DNA of 64,000 bases from Poriferisodalis sp965215815 (GTDB taxonomy: Bacteria > Actinomycetota > Acidimicrobiia > Acidimicrobiales > Poriferisodalaceae): positions 682,001 through 746,000 of the forward strand of contig NZ_CBDCEO010000012.1 in assembly GCF_965215815.1 (NCBI RefSeq). Direction: 5' to 3'. Shown here one piece after another: positions 26,693 through 35,655 of this stretch (position 1 is its first letter; every line of letters begins with the position of its first letter). The position numbers and the translations under genes were made by a program. The notes beneath the pieces are model-generated. The model saw only the letters and a program-made list of their open reading frames with translations. It was not told the origin of the DNA and made no database searches.

Positions 26693-27457
26693 TCACGTCG
26701 ACAGGGGTACCCGGCCGGCGAGGTGGTCGGCCAGGTTCGATGCCGCCGCGATCAGCATGAGGCCGATGTCGTGGGTGCGGTTCGGATCGGGGAACCGGTA
26801 GGCGGGGCCATGCACGTGCAGCGCCGCCACCACTGTGCCTTCTTCATTCAGAACCGGCGCCGCCGCCGAGTTGATGCCGACGGCAAACTCCTCGTACACC
26901 CAGACATAGCCCGCGCTGGCGATCTGTGCCAGCCGGGTCCACAACGCGTCTGGGTCGACCATGCTGTTCGCGGTCGTCGCTTCGAGGCCGTCTGCGAAGT
27001 ACTCCTCCAGGGACTCGGGACTGAGATGGGCCAGGTAGACCAGTCCCGAGGGCACCAGGTGCAGTGGGCAGTACTCACCGATCCACGAGCGCACCTGCAC
27101 TTCGGACTCGGGTTGGACCTGGTCGAGGTAGTAGACCGTCCGGTCCGCACGGACGCTCACTCCCGCCGTCTCGCCGACCTGGTTGACCAGGCTGTGCAGG
27201 TGTGGGCGAGCCGCAGCCAGCAGACCTCGGTCGTCACCAGCTGCACCGATGATGTCGATGAGCCCTTGCCCGATCCGATAGTCGCCGCCGGTGTCGTCCT
27301 GGGCGACCGCACCGACGGCTTCAAGCGATGTCAGCAGCCGCGCCACCGTGCTTTTGGGCAGTCCGACGTGATCTGCGACATCGGTGACGCCCTGCGGCCC
27401 GACGGCCAGCGCGCGCAGCACCGCAAACGCACGAGAGATGGACTGCACCTTCACCAC
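26693..27457 (-). CDS. IclR-family transcriptional regulator
   Basis: Adjacent GTG codons at 27457 and 27454 give about 254 residues beginning near VKVQSISRAFAVLRAL, the usual IclR start. The winged helix-turn-helix lies at about residues 8-65 (VTDVADHVGLPKSTVARLL). The C-terminal effector domain (about 80-250) has PHLHSLVNQVGETAGVSVR and the conserved NSAAAPVLNEEG. The open frame extends upstream through the operator but without family similarity. It sits between the ETF genes and the formate dehydrogenase, right beside operator B. It is the obvious candidate controller of the three tandem operators. The inducer could be a methylated amine or a C1 metabolite; that is inference. Confidence 0.85.
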   Translation of the reverse strand: MVKVQSISRAFAVLRALAVGPQGVTDVADHVGLPKSTVARLLTSLEAVGAVAQDDTGGDYRIGQGLIDIIGAAGDDRGLLAAARPHLHSLVNQVGETAGVSVRADRTVYYLDQVQPESEVQVRSWIGEYCPLHLVPSGLVYLAHLSPESLEEYFADGLEATTANSMVDPDALWTRLAQIASAGYVWVYEEFAVGINSAAAPVLNEEGTVVAALHVHGPAYRFPDPNRTHDIGLMLIAAASNLADHLAGRVPLST

Positions 27458-27501
27458 CGTACTGCGCGTGCGACACGGACCCGTCTCCTGACTATCAATT
27501 T

Positions 27502-27536
27502 GTGCCGTATTGTGGAACTGTTCTGCTCTGTGGAAC
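27502..27536. promoter_or_regulatory. Tandem IclR-type operator B
   Basis: GTGCCGTATTGTGGAAC (27502-27518) and GTTCTGCTCTGTGGAAC (27520-27536) are two 17-bp palindrome-like sites at the same 18-bp step as operators A and C. They are 45 bases upstream of the iclR start and 92 bases upstream of the formate dehydrogenase start, so autoregulation and control of the fdh operon are both implied. Confidence 0.65.
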
Positions 27537-27627
27537 ACATTGGGGCACAAATGACGGACGGTGCCGTGTCCGCGTCCTGCTATCGGGGCGGAGCGCGCGA
27601 CGGGGTCATCCATTGGGGGGAAGGCTG

Positions 27628-29646
27628 ATGCCACAGCGGATCAACTCACGATTGAAGAACCGCAACCGAGCGTTGCCCCGGCTCGACACGCCGCTGATTC
27701 GCGACGGCGGCGTCCTGCGGCCTGTGAGCTGGAACGACGCACTTGACCGTGCCGCGACGGGCTTGACGGCGGCCACTCAGCAGCACGGTGCCGGTGGCGT
27801 CGGCATGTTCTCATGCTCGAAGAGCACCAACGAAATGAACTATGCAGCCCAGAAGTTCATGCGAACGGTGCTGCGCTCCAACAACATCGACTCCTGTAAT
27901 CGCACCTGACACGCGCCTTCTGTCGTCGGTCTGGCGACGGTGTTCGGTCTTGGGGGCGGGACGAGTTCCTACCAAGAGATCCACGAGACCGATGTAATCC
28001 TGCTGTGGGGATCGAACGCTCGCGAGGCGCACCCGATCTTCTTCCACCATCTGTTGCGAGGCGTCGACAACGGAGCCGCTATGTATGCGGTGGACCCGCG
28101 CCGCACCTCCTCGGCCGAGTTTGCAGACGTGTGGCTAGGTCTCGACGTGGGTACCGATATCGCTCTGGCGAACACCGTGGCCCGCGAGATCATCGCCCAG
28201 GGCCTGCACAACCGGTCCTTCATCGACCATGCGACCACGGGCTTCGATGCCTTCGCGGCATCGGTCGAACCGTTCACGCTTGATGAGGGAGAGCGACTGA
28301 CTGGCGTGCCAGCCGAGGCCATCGCAGAGATGGCCCACGCTTATGCCACTGCCGGCCGGGCCCAGATCCTGTGGACGCTGGGCATCACCGAACATCACAC
28401 TGCCGTCGAGAACGTGCTGTCGCTGTGCAACCTGGCCCTGCTTACCGGTCATGTCGGACGTCGCGGCTCGGGCCTCGTGCCCCTGCGAGGCCAGAACAAC
28501 GTTCAGGGCGGCGGTGACATGGGCGCGTTGCCAGACCGCCTGCCCGGGTTCCAGCCGCTCGCCGATCCTCAGGCCCGGGCGAAGTTCGAGAAGACGTGGG
28601 ACTGCGAGCTGAACCCTGTGCCTGGCAAGCATCTCACTTTGATGTTCGAAGCCATGGAAGAGGGTGAGCTTCGAGCCCTGTACGTCATCGGGGAGAACCC
28701 AGCCGACTCTGAAGCCAACGTGGCACACGCCCGCAAGCTACTCGAGGGGCTCGATCTGCTCATCGTGCAGGACATCTCGCTGACACGTACCGCGCGCATG
28801 GCCGACGTGGTCCTGCCTGCGGCAGCGGGCTGGTCATCCAGCGAGGGGACGGTGACGTCCTCAGAACGCCGTGTCCAGCGCGTGCGAGCTGCTGTGCCGC
28901 CCCAAGGTGATGCACGCGACGACGTGCGGATCATCAGCGACTTGGCCTTGCGCATGGGTGCGCAGTGGCCCACCACCTCACCAGAAGGACTCTGGGACGA
29001 ACTGCGGTCGCTGTCACCGCTGCACGGAGGCATGAGCTGGGAGCGGCTCGCCGAAAACGGCGGCCTGCGGTGGCCGTGTCCCGACGAGGACCATCCGGGC
29101 ACGGAGTTCCTCCACGAGTGGCTCTGGGAGCCAGATCTGGGAGGTCACGCTTCTGCGCCGTTCTCGGTCGTCACACATCGCCCGCCCGCCGAGGTATTGA
29201 GCGAGCAGTTCCCGCTGCGCCTGACCACCGGTCGGGTCCTCGACTCGTACAACACGGGCGCACAGTCAGCCGGTTATTCCTCGCCGATCCGATCCGGCGA
29301 CGCGATCGAAGTGAGTCCCGCCGACGCGGCAGATCTCGGGATTGCCGAAGGCGAAGCGGTCCGGGTGAGCTCGCCCCGCGGTTCGGTGAACATGGAGGTG
29401 CACGTCACCGATCGCCTGCCCACCGGCTTGGTGTTCACGACATTCCATTTCCCGGATCTGGTCGATTCGAATCTGCTCACCAACGACGTCTGGGACGCGC
29501 GCAGCGGGACAGCTGAATTCAAGGCCGCAGCGGTACGCATCGACCCGCTGAGATCCGGCTCGGACGCCGTAGGCGGCGCATTGAGCCCAGCCGCCGTAGC
29601 CGACACATCAAGCCCAGTTGCCGTGGCAGGTGGCGCTGGTGGCTGA
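27628..29646 (+). CDS. fdhA: Formate dehydrogenase catalytic (molybdopterin) subunit, selenocysteine-containing
   Basis: The ATG at 27628 has a strong GGGGGGAAGG upstream. The frame is interrupted by TGA at 27907-27909 and continues in the same frame to 29646 (672 residues). The TGA falls in NNIDSCNRT-U-HAPSVVGLATVFG, exactly where formate dehydrogenases carry Sec or Cys, and a SECIS hairpin follows. It is therefore read as Sec94. Downstream landmarks are VILLWGSNAREAHPI, YAVDPRRTSSAEFAD, GRRGSGLVPLRGQNNVQGG (molybdopterin binding) and a C-terminal MopB domain with LRLTTGRVLDSYNTG. The N-terminal [4Fe-4S] domain normal for this subunit is missing here and is found at the end of 31420-32337. 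Function: formate to CO2, with electrons leaving through the downstream subunits. Confidence 0.92.
27907..27945 (+). other. Selenocysteine UGA codon with bacterial SECIS element
   Basis: TGA at 27907-27909 is followed by a stem GTCGTC (27922-27927), apical loop GGTCT (27928-27932) and closing strand GGCGAC (27933-27938). A lower helix CGCC/GGTG lies outside it. The loop sequence, and the 18 bases between UGA and loop, match my recollection of the E. coli fdhF SECIS. This is strong evidence for SelB-dependent recoding. The sel genes themselves lie outside the window. Confidence 0.88.
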
Positions 29647-31423
29647 CCTGTTCTTCTCCGATGCGGAGCCCACCGCATCGGAACGACGAGCGGTAATGGC
29701 CGCGCTCAGCGTCACCGACGCCGGCGATGGAGCCGTCGTGTTCGATCATCCCCGTCTTGTACGGGGAGGCACTCGCCGCCGAAAGCAGATGCGGCACCTG
29801 TTGCTGCCCGCCCTGCATGCCCTTCAGCGAGAGGCCGGGTGGATCTCGCCGGGCGGTCTGAACTTTGTGGGTCGCACGCTGGGTGTGCCGCCGGCTGAGG
29901 CCTACGGGGTGGCCACGTTCTACGAGATGTTCCGCACCGACTCCCCGGCTCACGAGCTCAGCGTGCGCCACGTCTGCGTCGACCCGATCTGCGCGCTCGC
30001 TGGCGCGGCACCGTTGGCAGAGCATCTCCGCTCTCAGGGCCACGCGGTGCACGAAGGGCCGTGCCTTGGGCAATGCGAACGCGCTCCGGCGGTGTTCATC
30101 CAGGGTCGCCGTGAACCCGATCGAGTGCCGGCTGACGACGGCGGACCTGACTCGCTGCTGGTGAGCCTCACCGCTTCAACCCCTGAGGCCCCGAGCCTCC
30201 TGCGACAACTGGTGGGACGCCATCGGGACCCAGATGAGTTCACCTCGATGGAGGCGTATCAGGACCGAGGCGGGGGCGCAGCGCTCGACACCGCGCTGCG
30301 CCTCGGACCTGACGAGGTGATCTCACAGGTCAGCGCCTCGCGGCTGTCCGGCCGGGGCGGAGCCGCGTTTCCTACCGGCATCAAGTGGCGGGCGGTGGCC
30401 GACGGGGACGGCCCCAAGCACGTCGTGGCAAATATCGACGAGTCCGAGCCCGGTACGTTCAAAGATCGCTTGCTGTGCGAGCTGGACCCCTTGGCGATCG
30501 TGGAATCCATCACGGTCGCCGGTCTGGTCGTGGGTGCAGAGCAGGGCTGGATCTACATCCGTGGTGAGTACCCGTTGGCCACACAGCGTCTGCGGCACGC
30601 CATCGCGCAGGCTCGGGCCGCGGGCTGGCTGGGCGACGATGCGGCGGGGTCGGGCCAGCGCTTCGACATCGAATTGCGCCGAGGTGCAGGTGCCTACATC
30701 TGCGGCGAAGAGACCGCGCTGTTCAACTCCGTCGAGGGATTCCGGGGGGAGCCCCGCAACAAGCCGCCGTTCCCCACCACGCATGGGCTATTCGGCCGTC
30801 CCACGGTCGTGAACAACCCTGAGACGCTGCTCAACGTGAACGAGATCCTGCGAATCGGCCCCGAGGCCTATTGCAGTGTGGGAACCGAGGGTTCGCCGGG
30901 GACGAAGCTGTTCTGCCTGTCCGGTCACGTCGGCAGACCAGGGCTCTATGAAGCTCCCTTCGGGATGACCCTGGGCGAATTGCTGACGCTGGCCGGTGGC
31001 GTGCAGGGCACGCTGGCGACAGTCCTGCTGGGAGGCGCTGCGGGCAGCTTCGTCGGACCCGACGCCACCGATCTGCCGCTCTCGCTGGAGGACACGCGTG
31101 CGGCGGGCACGACGCTCGGCTCAGGCCCGGTGATGGTGTTCAACGACACCGCCGACATGGGCGCTGTGATCGAGCGACTGGCCAAGTTCTTCCGGGACGA
31201 GTCGTGCGGGCAGTGCGTGCCGTGCCGCGTGGGCACCGTCCGTCAGCACGAGCTGGTGACACAGATCCGCGTGGCTGGCGCGTCGACGGACCCTCAGCGC
31301 GAGCTGCTGGGGGACATTGCCGTCGCCATGGGCGATGCGTCCATCTGCGGACTCGGCCACACGGCGTCTTCAGCGGTGCTGTCGGCCATGCGACTCGGTC
31401 TGCTAGGAAGCGATCGAGCATGA
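29639..31423 (+). CDS. Fused NuoE-NuoF-like subunit of NAD-dependent formate dehydrogenase
   Basis: The GTG at 29639 overlaps the end of fdhA by eight bases and gives 594 residues. The N-terminal part (about 1-165) is a NuoE-like thioredoxin fold with the [2Fe-2S] ligands CVDPIC and CLGQC. The rest is NuoF-like: GRGGAAFPTGIKW (FMN/NADH site, near residue 235), GAGAYICGEETAL (near 345), and the [4Fe-4S] motif ESCGQCVPCRVGT with a later CGLG. Such diaphorase modules pass electrons from formate to NAD. The fusion of the two subunits is seen in other soluble formate dehydrogenases and hydrogenases. It is translationally linked to both neighbours and is part of the operator-B operon. Confidence 0.88.
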   Translation: MADLFFSDAEPTASERRAVMAALSVTDAGDGAVVFDHPRLVRGGTRRRKQMRHLLLPALHALQREAGWISPGGLNFVGRTLGVPPAEAYGVATFYEMFRTDSPAHELSVRHVCVDPICALAGAAPLAEHLRSQGHAVHEGPCLGQCERAPAVFIQGRREPDRVPADDGGPDSLLVSLTASTPEAPSLLRQLVGRHRDPDEFTSMEAYQDRGGGAALDTALRLGPDEVISQVSASRLSGRGGAAFPTGIKWRAVADGDGPKHVVANIDESEPGTFKDRLLCELDPLAIVESITVAGLVVGAEQGWIYIRGEYPLATQRLRHAIAQARAAGWLGDDAAGSGQRFDIELRRGAGAYICGEETALFNSVEGFRGEPRNKPPFPTTHGLFGRPTVVNNPETLLNVNEILRIGPEAYCSVGTEGSPGTKLFCLSGHVGRPGLYEAPFGMTLGELLTLAGGVQGTLATVLLGGAAGSFVGPDATDLPLSLEDTRAAGTTLGSGPVMVFNDTADMGAVIERLAKFFRDESCGQCVPCRVGTVRQHELVTQIRVAGASTDPQRELLGDIAVAMGDASICGLGHTASSAVLSAMRLGLLGSDRA

Positions 31424-32337
31424 ACGCAGCCGGTGAGAACTCTGCTGAGACGCCTGTCACGCTGAGCATCGACGGGCGCGAGGTGACGGTGCCCGCGGGC
31501 GAGACGATTCTGGCCGCCTGCACGCAAGCCGGAGTGGAAACGCCCACCATTTGCTGGGCCCCCAATCTGACCCCGGTCAACGTGTGCCGCATCTGCGTCG
31601 TAGAACTCGAGGGATCGCGCACATTGGTTCCCGCTTGCTCTCGACCCGTCGAAGACGGCATGGCGATCAGCACGGACTCCGATCGCGTGCGTCATAGCAG
31701 GCGCATGGTGCTGGAATTCCTGGGCACTGCAAACGACCTCAGTCAGGCCCCCGAGATCAACGACTGGTCGCTGCACTACGGCGCCGACACGAGTCGGTAC
31801 AGCTCGGCGCCCCGAGACGACGCCCCCTCGGCGCCCGCCCGTGTCGACGATCCCGTCCGTATCCAGGACGACCTGTACATCCGTGCATACGACCGTTGCG
31901 TGCTGTGTTACAAGTGCGTCGAAGCATGCGGCGATGACGCTCAGCACACCTTCGCCATTGCCGTGGCCGGGCGTGGCTTCGACGCCCGCATCCGCACCGA
32001 GTACGACGTCGAATTGCCCGAGAGTGCGTGTGTCTATTGCGGTAATTGCGTCGCGGTGTGCCCGACCGGGGCTCTGCAATTTCGCAGCGAGTTCGACCTG
32101 CGCGCTGTGGGGGAGTGGCGCCCCGACGACCAGTCCGTCACCCGGACCGTGTGCTCGTACTGCGGCGTGGGATGCAATCTCGAACTGCATGTACAAGACA
32201 AGCAGATCGTGAAGGTGATGTCGCCCGCAGATCACTCGGTGACGAGCGGTCACCTGTGCATCAAGGGTCGATTCGGCTGGCAGTACGTTCACGCGCCGGC
32301 CTTCGAGCCACCGACGACTGACGCAGCGGAGCACTAG
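31420..32337 (+). CDS. Iron-sulfur N-terminal half of formate dehydrogenase alpha subunit (separate gene)
   Basis: The ATG overlaps the preceding TGA (ATGA) and gives 305 residues. It contains, in order: a NuoG-like [2Fe-2S] domain (Cys45, 56, 59, 73); two [4Fe-4S] ferredoxin motifs (Cys160/163/166/170 and 204/207/210/214); and a molybdopterin-proximal [4Fe-4S] domain (Cys245/248/252/280, ending CIKGRFGWQYVH). The last domain is normally fused directly to the catalytic domain. Here the chain stops, and the matching continuation (RLDTPLIRDGG) begins the gene at 27628. The His-Cys3 cluster motif of NuoG is not visible. The protein therefore bridges the catalytic subunit and the NuoEF diaphorase as a separate polypeptide. 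Confidence 0.85.
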   Translation: MNAAGENSAETPVTLSIDGREVTVPAGETILAACTQAGVETPTICWAPNLTPVNVCRICVVELEGSRTLVPACSRPVEDGMAISTDSDRVRHSRRMVLEFLGTANDLSQAPEINDWSLHYGADTSRYSSAPRDDAPSAPARVDDPVRIQDDLYIRAYDRCVLCYKCVEACGDDAQHTFAIAVAGRGFDARIRTEYDVELPESACVYCGNCVAVCPTGALQFRSEFDLRAVGEWRPDDQSVTRTVCSYCGVGCNLELHVQDKQIVKVMSPADHSVTSGHLCIKGRFGWQYVHAPAFEPPTTDAAEH

Positions 32338-32343
32338 CCGCAG

Positions 32344-33756
32344 GTGTCGGCGACCGAGCCGACCCCGGCCGCTGAAGGCGGCGCATCCGGCACAGGCGCA
32401 GAAGGCGGCGCATTGGCCACGGTGCGGATCACTCGCCGTCAGCGTGCGCAGCACCGCGCACATGAGATGGCGACTGAACAGGTTCCCCTGATCTCCCCCG
32501 CCGCGGTCGCCGAACCCCTCGTGGGCGGCCCGGCGCTCGCCTCACACGCCGCCCGCAGCACTGCCCTCTTTGCCGGCATCGCGCTCTTGATGGCCGGCAA
32601 CGGACTGCAGAACACCCTGCTGGGAGTACGGGCCACCTCGGAAGGCTTCGGTTCCACCATTTCAGGCCTGGTCATGGCGATGAATTTCGTCGGATTCCTG
32701 GTTGGCTCCGGGCTGGCTCCCCATTTCCTGCGTCAGGTCGGTCACGTACGCGTCTTCGCTGCGGGGGCATCGGCCGGCAGCAGCGTGGTGCTCGTGCAGG
32801 CGGTCTTCGTCGATCCACTGGTCTGGGGTGCATGTCGCTTCATGTGGGGGATGTGCTTTGCCGTGTTGATCGTCGTTGCCGAGACGTGGCTCAATGAGCT
32901 GGCGACCAACGAGAATCGCGGTCGGATGGTGGCCCGCTACATGGTCATCACGATGGGCGCCATCGCCACGGGCCAGCTCTTGGTGGCCGTCGCCGATACC
33001 AATGGCTTCGCCCTGTTCGCCGTGATCTCCGTGCTGGTCTCGCTGGCGCTGGTGCCGATGTCGCTGTCCGCATCCGCCAGCCCGCCGGTGGTGGAACATG
33101 AACCAGTGGGCCTCCGGACGCTCATGGGGATCGCACCCACCGGCGTGGTGGTGTCGTTCCTGGTCGGCGGGGCTCTGGGATCCATTTCCGGCATCGGATC
33201 GGTGTACGCCGCGTCGAGGGGATTGTCGCCGCTACAGGTCGCGTTGTTCGTGGCAGCCCCGATGATCGGCAGCCTGTTCGGGCAGATCCCGCTCGGCCGC
33301 CTCTCAGATCGTGTGCCTCGGCGCATCGTCATCGTGGCGGCAGCTTCCATTGCCGGCGCTGCAAGTCTCGTCATGCTCGCTCTCGACGAGCGGGGCCTTG
33401 CAGGCATCGCCGTCATGGGAGTGATGGGAGCGTTCGCCTACCCGATCTATTCAATGGCAGTGGCACAGACAAACGACTGGCTTCGAGGCTCCCAGCGGGC
33501 CGGAGCCAGTGCTGTGCTGGTGCGCATGAACGGGGTCGGCGCCACGGTGGGGCCCATCTGTGCCGCAATCGGGATGTCGGTCACGCTCAACGCGTTCTAC
33601 TTCGTCATGGCGGCGGCGTATGTCTCGGTCGCAGTCTTCGTCGCCGGCCGCATGCTGCTCGTTGCCGGTCCGACCGTGGCACAGCAGGGCGAGTTCCTCC
33701 CGATCCCGGCACGGGCCTCGGCTGCAGTGGCTGCGCTGCTGCGTCGGCGCCGGTGA
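32344..33756 (+). CDS. MFS transporter, YcaD-like
   Basis: A GTG six bases after the preceding stop gives 470 residues; an ATG at 32467 would remove a hydrophilic, poorly conserved N-terminus. About 12 hydrophobic helices start near residue 70 (STALFAGIALLMAGNGLQN). The pattern ETWLNELATNENRGRMVARYM followed by PLGRLSDRVPRRIVIV recalls the YcaD/UMF subgroup of MFS carriers. The substrate is unknown. The tight spacing to the formate dehydrogenase genes suggests cotranscription and perhaps uptake of formate, a methylated compound or a related solute. Confidence 0.75.
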   Translation: MSATEPTPAAEGGASGTGAEGGALATVRITRRQRAQHRAHEMATEQVPLISPAAVAEPLVGGPALASHAARSTALFAGIALLMAGNGLQNTLLGVRATSEGFGSTISGLVMAMNFVGFLVGSGLAPHFLRQVGHVRVFAAGASAGSSVVLVQAVFVDPLVWGACRFMWGMCFAVLIVVAETWLNELATNENRGRMVARYMVITMGAIATGQLLVAVADTNGFALFAVISVLVSLALVPMSLSASASPPVVEHEPVGLRTLMGIAPTGVVVSFLVGGALGSISGIGSVYAASRGLSPLQVALFVAAPMIGSLFGQIPLGRLSDRVPRRIVIVAAASIAGAASLVMLALDERGLAGIAVMGVMGAFAYPIYSMAVAQTNDWLRGSQRAGASAVLVRMNGVGATVGPICAAIGMSVTLNAFYFVMAAAYVSVAVFVAGRMLLVAGPTVAQQGEFLPIPARASAAVAALLRRRR

Positions 33757-33782
33757 CGGCGCAGCGGCCCTAGGCGGGATCG

Positions 33783-34607
33783 ATGGGGGCGCTGTTCGGT
33801 CTGCTCACCTCGTTGAGCATCGGCACCAGCGACCTGTTCGGGCGTCGCGTCGTGATGCGATGCCACGTGCTCTCGGCCATGGTCACCTTCCAAGGCAGCG
33901 CCGCGATCGTCTCGCTGGCCATCGTGCCCTTCGTTCCGGGATCGTTCGCCAGCGACGACTTCCTGCGCGGCCTGATCTCGGGCATCGGCCTGGGCACAGG
34001 CCTTGCCTGCTACTACACCTCGCTGGATCGGGCCGGGTCGGCAGTGGCCGCACCGATCGTCGCCACGCTGTCAGCCGTCATCCCGTTCGCTTACACCACG
34101 CTGCGAGGCCACGATCCGCCGCTCATCGCCATCATCGGCGCAGCGGTGGCTTTCGGAGGCCTCGGACTGGTGACCGCCGGGGGCACCCGCGGCAGTCACG
34201 TGGCGACCGGAACGGCATGGGCACTGGTGTCGGGTCTCGCGTACGGGGTGGGACTCGGGATCCTGGTGGACCTCTCCGAAAGCTCGGGTGCCTGGCCGGG
34301 AGTCGGGCAACGGCTCTCCTCGGTGGCGGCCATGGGGGCGCTGGTCGCGATCCGCCGGCTACCGGCACTGCCACCGCCCGAAGTGATGGGCTACGCCATG
34401 CTGACCGGTGTTGCGAGCGCCGCTGCCACCATCTTCTACATCGTCGGCATCTGGTTCGACGCGCCGGCAACCGTTGTGGGCGCATCAATGTTCCCGGTGA
34501 TGAGCGTCCTCGTCGGCCGGGCCGCCTACAACGATCCCATCAACATGCGCCAGGCCATCGGCATCGCCGCGGCCGTGGCAGGCGTCACCGCCGTCGTCGC
34601 GTTCTGA
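33783..34607 (+). CDS. DMT-superfamily (EamA-like) transporter
   Basis: The 274-residue protein consists of about ten short hydrophobic helices in two homologous halves, as in EamA/DMT carriers. Landmarks are GLLTSLSIGTSDLFGRR at the start, YYTSLDRAGSAVAAPIVATLSAVIP at the end of the first half, and SAAATIFYIVGIWF with VVGASMFPVMSVLVGR in the second. Members export or import small metabolites; the substrate here is not predictable. It lies 26 bases after the MFS gene and may be the last gene of the operon. Confidence 0.75.
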   Translation: MGALFGLLTSLSIGTSDLFGRRVVMRCHVLSAMVTFQGSAAIVSLAIVPFVPGSFASDDFLRGLISGIGLGTGLACYYTSLDRAGSAVAAPIVATLSAVIPFAYTTLRGHDPPLIAIIGAAVAFGGLGLVTAGGTRGSHVATGTAWALVSGLAYGVGLGILVDLSESSGAWPGVGQRLSSVAAMGALVAIRRLPALPPPEVMGYAMLTGVASAAATIFYIVGIWFDAPATVVGASMFPVMSVLVGRAAYNDPINMRQAIGIAAAVAGVTAVVAF

Positions 34608-34703
34608 GCTGTCTCAGCACCGTAAGCGCCGACCCTGGGATGGAATCAGCCCGCTCGAACAGGATCCAAGCGTCGGAAAGGCGGCCCGTCAGCAGGCCGA
34701 ATA

Positions 34704-34982
34704 TCAGCCCTTAACGCGCACGACGTATTCGTCCTCGAAAGGAGGCGGTATGAGGTCTTCGTACATCGCTGGGTCGGGCTTGTACACGCCGAACACGCCG
34801 TCGCGCGAATAGGCCACGCCCGTGCCTGTCTGGTAGGCGATCAGATGCGCTTGTTTCGCCGCCCGGATCAGTGCTCGGGTAATGCCGTCTACCCAGTCTT
34901 CACCGTGGGCACGGCCGTTGCCGTTTGTACTGTCGGCTTCGTCTTGCTGTTCTTGTGCGCTAGCTGTTGCCAGTTCAGACAA
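34704..34982 (-). CDS. Small partner protein of the zeta-type toxin (putative antitoxin)
   Basis: The chosen TTG at 34982, with GGAGC upstream, overlaps the end of the toxin gene and gives 92 residues; an upstream TTG at 35030 is possible. After an acidic Gln-rich N-terminus comes GITRALIRAAKQAHLIAYQTGTGVAY and a short beta-like ending that fits the small proteins often encoded next to zeta-type kinases. Those proteins are thought to neutralise or modulate the toxin. Assignment as antitoxin rests on position and this loose pattern. Confidence 0.5.
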   Translation of the reverse strand: MSELATASAQEQQDEADSTNGNGRAHGEDWVDGITRALIRAAKQAHLIAYQTGTGVAYSRDGVFGVYKPDPAMYEDLIPPPFEDEYVVRVKG

Positions 34983-35499
34983 TGTTGCTGCTCCGTTCGA
35001 GAATCTGCGGAATCTCGCCTTGATTGTCAAAGAGTATCCAATCGTCGACTATGGGCGCGTACGCGCGCCGGAAATTGTCCAAGCCTGTGCGAAAGCGCCT
35101 GCGTATGACGTCGTCGGGAATGTCATGACCGCCGAGAGCAACACGCTGGCGAACCCGGGCGACGGCGTGCTCTGCCGAAGGCAGCGACAGGAACAGGAGC
35201 GACACGACATAGCCATCGCTGCGCCATCGACGGATCTTGCGGAGATATCCGCGCCCTGACAGCGTGGTCTCGAAGGCGAAATTGCAACTCTCATCCGAGA
35301 GCCGACCCAGTTCGGCAATCATGAGTCGTCCCGCTTGGACATCGGCGCGATTCGGATCAGTCGGCGCAAGTCCCTGAGCGATGACGTCAGCATTGACGTA
35401 TGCCATCGCGCGAGCCTCGATGTCCAAGTAGGTAGACGCGAAGGTCGTCTTGCCTGCGCCGTTGGGGCCAGCGACGATGAGAATCTCCTTGCCATCCAC
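34975..35499 (-). CDS. Zeta toxin-like P-loop kinase
   Basis: A GTG start gives 174 residues. The Walker A is AGPNGAGKTTFA (residues about 10-21), followed by YVNADVIAQGLAPTD, ESCNFAFETTLSGRGYL and an Arg-rich GGHDIPDDVIRRRFRTG. This is the zeta-toxin/AAA_33 kinase pattern. Such enzymes phosphorylate UDP-sugars or other small molecules, and some act as toxins. The gene overlaps its small partner downstream and lies 156 bases beyond the end of the methyltransferase operon, in which it probably takes no part. Confidence 0.75.
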   Translation of the reverse strand: MDGKEILIVAGPNGAGKTTFASTYLDIEARAMAYVNADVIAQGLAPTDPNRADVQAGRLMIAELGRLSDESCNFAFETTLSGRGYLRKIRRWRSDGYVVSLLFLSLPSAEHAVARVRQRVALGGHDIPDDVIRRRFRTGLDNFRRAYAPIVDDWILFDNQGEIPQILERSSNIV

Positions 35500-35655
35500 T
35501 CGCCCGCACCATACCGATCACTGGACCGTCGTAGCGGTGAATTCGCGGTGCGTACCCAGGAAGCCACTGTCAATACCGCTGAATCCGCAGACGCGCGCGA
35601 CTGTGGCGGCCGCAGAGTTCTTGGGCGAGTGACGTCGACTGGGCGCGAGGAAGGA

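Noticed and set aside
27907..27909. TGA as an inactivating nonsense mutation of formate dehydrogenase
   Set aside because: The codon lies exactly at the Sec position, both flanks stay in the same frame with full conservation, and a canonical SECIS hairpin follows at the right distance.
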